Source: Xenorhabdus innexi (GTDB lineage: Bacteria; Pseudomonadota; Gammaproteobacteria; Enterobacterales; Enterobacteriaceae). From it: 45,222 nt of DNA. The notes under the pieces are model-generated. The model was not told the origin of the DNA. It ran no database searches and worked only from the letters and a program-made list of their open reading frames with translations. The stretch is from the NCBI RefSeq assembly GCF_002632485.1, contig NZ_NIBU01000014.1, forward strand, positions 30,854 to 76,075, written 5' to 3'. Positions 42,048-45,222 of the stretch are shown here, piece after piece. Made by a program: the position numbers and the translations under genes. Position 1 is the stretch's first letter. Each line of letters starts with the position of its first letter.

Positions 42048-42363
42048 CAGAAGATGCTCCCGCTTTTTTCTCTGCGGCCTTACGCAGCCATTGACCGATA
42101 AAGTCCGTACCCAAGTAACCCATCATCACACTGCTGATATAGGCTAAATCAGGACTCAAACCAGACAGATTTAAGACATCACGAATAAACCACGCGAACA
42201 TGGCGCACATAAAGGCATCAATTGATACCTTTATCCAACCACCACCGTTATAGCGACCTCGAAGGAAGGCCATTGTCCCGGCGAGTACGGCTCCGATGCC
42301 TTGTTCTTTTATTGAAATAAGCCAGTTACTGAGCTGTGCCCAAATATCAGGATTTTCTTTCAT
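42031..42363 (-). CDS. Phage holin (lambda-type, three TM)
   Basis: A 110-residue holin. Membrane segments are at about 24-37 ([12 protein letters not shown], following an amphipathic N-terminus), 48-66 ([19 protein letters not shown]) and 75-92 ([17 protein letters not shown]). The C-terminus is charged ([17 protein letters not shown]). Holins of this family open the inner membrane to release the lysozyme. It is the first gene of the holin-lysozyme-Rz/Rz1 cassette. A bidirectional hairpin lies about 135 bp upstream. Confidence 0.9.
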   Translation of the reverse strand: MKENPDIWAQLSNWLISIKEQGIGAVLAGTMAFLRGRYNGGGWIKVSIDAFMCAMFAWFIRDVLNLSGLSPDLAYISSVMMGYLGTDFIGQWLRKAAEKKAGASSDGNQR

Positions 42364-42495
42364 GTTTATATTCCCTTTATTAAAGCAATAAGTATCCGTG
42401 GGGGAAATTATGATCGCCCCAATAAGTTACGTAATAGGATGTCAGCTGCAATGTGTGAATACAGATATGATTAAAGTGGTGAGATGGTAAATATG

Positions 42496-42532
42496 AAAAA
42501 GGCTACGTTAAGCAGCCTTGATATTTTTATTT
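42496..42532. terminator. Bidirectional terminator upstream of lysis genes
   Basis: AAGGCT (42499-42504) and AGCCTT (42514-42519) form a stem. T-runs follow it on both strands: TTTTTATTTTG on the plus strand and TTTTT on the minus strand. It separates the lysis cassette from the leftward gene at 42584-42970. Confidence 0.6.
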
Positions 42533-42583
42533 TGAGGAATTATTGGATCATTACTCTCTCTTACAACAAGCAGTAGGAAATCC

Positions 42584-42970
42584 TTAACCAAACCAATCTA
42601 CTACTTCTTTCGTCATCCCTGTGAGGTTTTCGAAATGCTTAGCATTGGTAGAAGTAACGTGATAATACTTGAAACATTTGAACATTTCCTCTTCCCAATT
42701 TACTTCTACCTCAGCTTCCAACATCCATTCATCATAACCATAGGATGGCTTTGGATTATCAGCATTGACAATTAAGGAGTTTAATAATGGATAATTATTA
42801 TCATAGCAAAAATGCCCTAAACAACCGGCATATTTCCCCACTGTTCCACGATCAAGACCAAAAATCCCCTGTAACTCATAATAAGGGATTAGCCTCTTAT
42901 GACGCGCAGCGTTAATCATATAGCGTAAAAAGATATTCAATATTTTCGGATCAACAATATCACTGTACAC
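42584..42970 (-). CDS. Unknown phage protein (128 aa)
   Basis: A 128-residue protein I do not recognise. It is acidic and mostly helical, with a possible winged-helix part: LIPYYELQGIFGLDRGTVGKYAGCLGHFCYD (about 28-58), followed by an aromatic, acidic segment (YGYDEWMLEAEVEVNWEEEMFKC). The start is GTG, with AGGGAAA upstream. It lies between the methyltransferase and the lysis genes and is ended by a hairpin terminator, so it is likely a late or lysogenic accessory gene. Confidence 0.6.
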   Translation of the reverse strand: MYSDIVDPKILNIFLRYMINAARHKRLIPYYELQGIFGLDRGTVGKYAGCLGHFCYDNNYPLLNSLIVNADNPKPSYGYDEWMLEAEVEVNWEEEMFKCFKYYHVTSTNAKHFENLTGMTKEVVDWFG

Positions 42971-43041
42971 GTGTTATTTCCCTATATTCCAATGAAAGTA
43001 ACATTAAAATATAATCAATTACTCTTATCAATCGTAATTTA

Positions 43042-44082
43042 TCATTTTAAACACATTATCTTATTCATCTCTCGTTCAGTTTGACAAAAACGCTCCTCTT
43101 CCAGCTCAACCCCTAATACACGGCGATTGAGTTTTAACGCGGCTTTTAATGTCGCCCCGGAACCCATAAAGAAATCGGCCACCAGATCCCCTTCCCGGCT
43201 GCTGGACTGGATAATATGTGCCATCAGGTCAGCCGGTTTTTCACACGGATGTTTGCCCGGATAATACTGCACGGGCGCAAACTGCCAGACATCGGTATAC
43301 GGCACGGCGGCTGTCACCGAGAACGGGCGGCGCATTAAACCATATTCCTGCCGCAATTCATCATACTGACGCGATAGAGTGAGGTGGGAATCCACCAGCT
43401 CCGTATACGGAATATTTAGTTCACCACGCTGGTGCTTTTCTTTGGCAATACGGTTAAACAGTACCTGCAACTTTTGATAGTCGATTTCACTGGGTAACTG
43501 CCACTGGCTATCGCTGAACCAGTGACTGGCCATCTGCTTCCCTGTGGCGGCATGAATGGCTTTTGCCGTGACACCTAACGCTTTTCTAGCATCACGAAAA
43601 TAATCAACCAGTGGTTTAAATACTGATTGTTTCAAGTCATTACATTGTTTGAAATAGCCATCACCTTTCGGGTGATAGGGTCCCTGATAATGTTCAGCAA
43701 AAATAATACGTTCGGTCGCCGGGAAATACATGCGCAGGCTTTCTTTATTCTGCCTGCGCCACGGGCCGGACGGCTTTGCCCAGATAATATGGTTCAGCAC
43801 GTTAAACCGTTCCCGCACCAGCAGCTCGGTATCCGCAGCCAGACGCGAACCGCAGAACATGTACAGGCTGCCGTTCGGTTTCAGTACCCGCCAACATTCA
43901 GCAAGCAGTTCATCCAGCCATGCAAGGTAGGCCGTGACATCTGCCCACTGGTTATCCCAGTGACAGTCTTTCACACGAAAGTACGGCGGGTCAGTAGCGA
44001 TTAAATCGATGCAGTTATCTGGCAGGGTTTTGATAAATTTCAGCGAGTCATCGTTGACTAAGGTGACAGGGCGTAACTCCAT
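43042..44082 (-). CDS. Beta-class DNA methyltransferase
   Basis: A 346-residue DNA amino-methyltransferase. Motif IV DPPYFRVKDCHWDNQW (from about 34) precedes motif I ADFFMGSGATLKAAL (about 309-323), giving the beta-class order (N4-cytosine or N6-adenine methylation). The central part (about 165-260) contains a target-recognition domain with TGKQMASHWFSDSQWQLPSEIDYQKLQVLFN. Prophage-encoded orphan methyltransferases can protect phage DNA from restriction or regulate expression. No restriction partner is adjacent. GAGAGGA precedes the ATG. The target sequence cannot be read from the protein. Confidence 0.92.
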   Translation of the reverse strand: MELRPVTLVNDDSLKFIKTLPDNCIDLIATDPPYFRVKDCHWDNQWADVTAYLAWLDELLAECWRVLKPNGSLYMFCGSRLAADTELLVRERFNVLNHIIWAKPSGPWRRQNKESLRMYFPATERIIFAEHYQGPYHPKGDGYFKQCNDLKQSVFKPLVDYFRDARKALGVTAKAIHAATGKQMASHWFSDSQWQLPSEIDYQKLQVLFNRIAKEKHQRGELNIPYTELVDSHLTLSRQYDELRQEYGLMRRPFSVTAAVPYTDVWQFAPVQYYPGKHPCEKPADLMAHIIQSSSREGDLVADFFMGSGATLKAALKLNRRVLGVELEEERFCQTEREMNKIMCLK

Positions 44083-44183
44083 TCGCTTTTTTCCTCTCGA
44101 CGCTGGCAGCGATTAGGAAAGGCCACAACACGAAAAGCCGGCGTTAACCGGCCTGCACGTTTACGTCCCCGGAAATAGCCCCA

Positions 44184-44384
44184 TCAGGAAGAACGTTTGA
44201 AAAACGTGTCATTGTCCCGGCTTTCCATTAAACCGGCCAGACAAAATTGGGTTAACAGTAATTGGCAACGGGGTTCAGGCAGCCCCATTAATTTAGACAC
44301 TTCAGAAACAGAAAACCACGTATGTAAAGGAACGGCGTCTAAAACACAGGCGGCTGTTATTGTCATATCTTCATGTTTTAGCAT
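44184..44384 (-). CDS. Small winged-helix-like phage protein
   Basis: A 66-residue protein starting at the ATG at 44384; a start one ATG further in (MTITAACVLD, 44366) is also possible. A helix-turn-helix pattern is visible around HTWFSVSEVSKLMGLPEPRCQLLLTQFCLAGLME, so it may be a small transcription factor. It lies directly upstream of the methyltransferase on the same strand, in the usual place of late or early control genes of lambda-type prophages. I do not recognise a specific family. Confidence 0.55.
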   Translation of the reverse strand: MLKHEDMTITAACVLDAVPLHTWFSVSEVSKLMGLPEPRCQLLLTQFCLAGLMESRDNDTFFKRSS

Positions 44385-44477
44385 GATAAATTTAACCTCA
44401 TGGTGAGTTTTTGTGCATAAACACACATGTAACTCTGCCCCATGACAACAGCAAGTCTTATGTTTATTTTAGGCAAG

Positions 44478-44508
44478 AAAAACCCCCTCAATGAACAAAG
44501 GGGTTCTT
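44478..44508 (-). terminator. Terminator after the 147-aa gene
   Basis: AACCCC (44481-44486) pairs with GGGGTT (44500-44505). On the minus strand the stem is followed by TTTTTC. It lies about 40 bp past the stop of the gene at 44549-44992. Confidence 0.65.
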
Positions 44509-44548
44509 TAAAGCTTATGGATATAATTATACGCCTTAACTTAACTAA

Positions 44549-44992
44549 TTAGGCTTTAGATTTTTTCCAATTTTCATAGGCTTTTGTTATGACAGTATTG
44601 ATAATGTCGTAATTCTGCCAAGAGTCTTCGACATGAAAGAAAAGTGACCAATCTTCAGCTAAGGTATCGTTGTAATCAAAAAAATACCCATCATTTTCTG
44701 TATGATAATAAGCTGATGCAAAAGCCGCACCTTCTTCATTTAAATCCATAGTCGAGAATTTTTCATCACAACACGCAATAAGAAACTCTCTTCCTGTCAT
44801 TTCACGTTTGCGAACAGCGTCCAGTTCATCTTTAAATAATAGGTTAGGATTTTCTCCCTCAAGATTATGGTGAATAATCCAGGCCAGAAAAAAACCTATA
44901 TGTGTCCCACGATTTTCACAAGGTAACTCGTGTTGTTCTTTCTGGTCATCATAGAAATCCATTCTATCAATATACATATTTCTCTCTTTCAT
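44549..44992 (-). CDS. Unknown protein (147 aa), immunity-like
   Basis: A 147-residue acidic protein with ordered motifs: NRGTHIGFFLAWIIHHNL (about 27-44), MTGREFLIACCDEKFSTMDLNEEGAAFASAYYH (about 66-98), YFFDYND and EDSWQNYDI. I recall similar proteins in uncharacterised families (DUF7832-like), often near polymorphic toxins or in prophages; the name is from memory and not checked. No signal peptide. It is monocistronic, between a hairpin on the left and AT-rich DNA on the right. Possible roles include immunity or superinfection exclusion, but nothing in the sequence shows this. Confidence 0.6.
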   Translation of the reverse strand: MKERNMYIDRMDFYDDQKEQHELPCENRGTHIGFFLAWIIHHNLEGENPNLLFKDELDAVRKREMTGREFLIACCDEKFSTMDLNEEGAAFASAYYHTENDGYFFDYNDTLAEDWSLFFHVEDSWQNYDIINTVITKAYENWKKSKA

Positions 44993-45049
44993 TGATGTAG
45001 ATATTAATTATCTATTATAAAAGGAAAATGGATATTCTCTTAATAACAA

Positions 45050-45072
45050 AAGACCTCACATAAGCGAGGCCT
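45050..45072 (-). terminator. Hairpin near right window edge
   Basis: AG-A-CCTC (45051-45057) pairs with GAGG-C-CT (45066-45072), with one mismatch, around CACATAAGC. On the minus strand it is followed by TTTTG. It probably ends a leftward gene lying beyond the window edge. Confidence 0.4.
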
Positions 45073-45222
45073 GATAAATAAATGGGTCTGTTCGGTGACT
45101 TGGTTATCACGTTTATCACAATACATAGATAGGCTCTTAAGAATTAAGCCGTTCAAAACACGCATCCAATGTTTTGTTTTTACATGATTTTCTTTGTGGT
45201 GTTTTGAACGCGTTCTGGCATA

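Overview
The window most resembles a chromosome of an entomopathogenic Morganellaceae bacterium (Xenorhabdus or Photorhabdus). This is an inference from the mix of genes: a P4-like satellite, an Rhs/VgrG type VI secretion cargo operon, tandem SymE proteins and a lambda/HK97-type siphoprophage. No species-defining housekeeping gene is present. Almost the whole window is accessory DNA.

Layout, left to right. (1) 1-4865, mostly minus strand: the end of a P4-like satellite or island, with an alpha-type primase-helicase (running off the left edge), two small genes, a ribbon-helix-helix regulator on the plus strand, an AlpA regulator and a P4-type integrase whose N-terminus is frameshifted. (2) 4996-5040: the 3' half of a tRNA-Arg(UCU)-like gene, an attachment-site scar, followed by repeats and a second, unrelated tyrosine recombinase (5195-6412). 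Two elements therefore abut at one tRNA site. (3) 7145-15805: a type VI secretion cargo operon of vgrG, DUF2169 adaptor, DUF4150 PAAR-like tip, a 1537-residue Rhs toxin with a putative ADP-ribosyltransferase tip, and a small immunity candidate. (4) 16742-20489, minus strand: a compact three-gene operon of a UvrD-like SF1 helicase, a DarT-like (DNA) ADP-ribosyltransferase and an ADP-ribosylglycohydrolase with a long C-terminal extension. This is the best candidate for a little-described defence or toxin-antitoxin system. (5) 21105-23584: stacked stability/defence modules, namely a HigB/HigA-like pair, two SymE-like proteins and a Phd/PIN pair. (6) 23625-45222, minus strand: a siphoprophage with a lambda-type tail (J, I, K, L, M, tape measure, G/GT, V), an HK97-type head, terminase, HNH nuclease, lysis cassette, a beta-class DNA methyltransferase and unknown genes. 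It continues beyond the right edge.

How it works together: the prophage gene order is complete from terminase to tail tip, but its major capsid gene is split by a roughly 159-bp hairpin-rich insertion resembling an IS200/IS605-derived non-autonomous element, so the phage is probably defective. The tail cluster keeps a classic -1 slippery heptamer for the G/GT fusion. ADP-ribosylation is a theme: a putative ART toxin tip on Rhs, a DarT-like enzyme and an ADP-ribosylglycohydrolase lie within about 5.5 kb.

Limits: all family calls come from reading motifs and gene order by eye; no database search or structure prediction was run.
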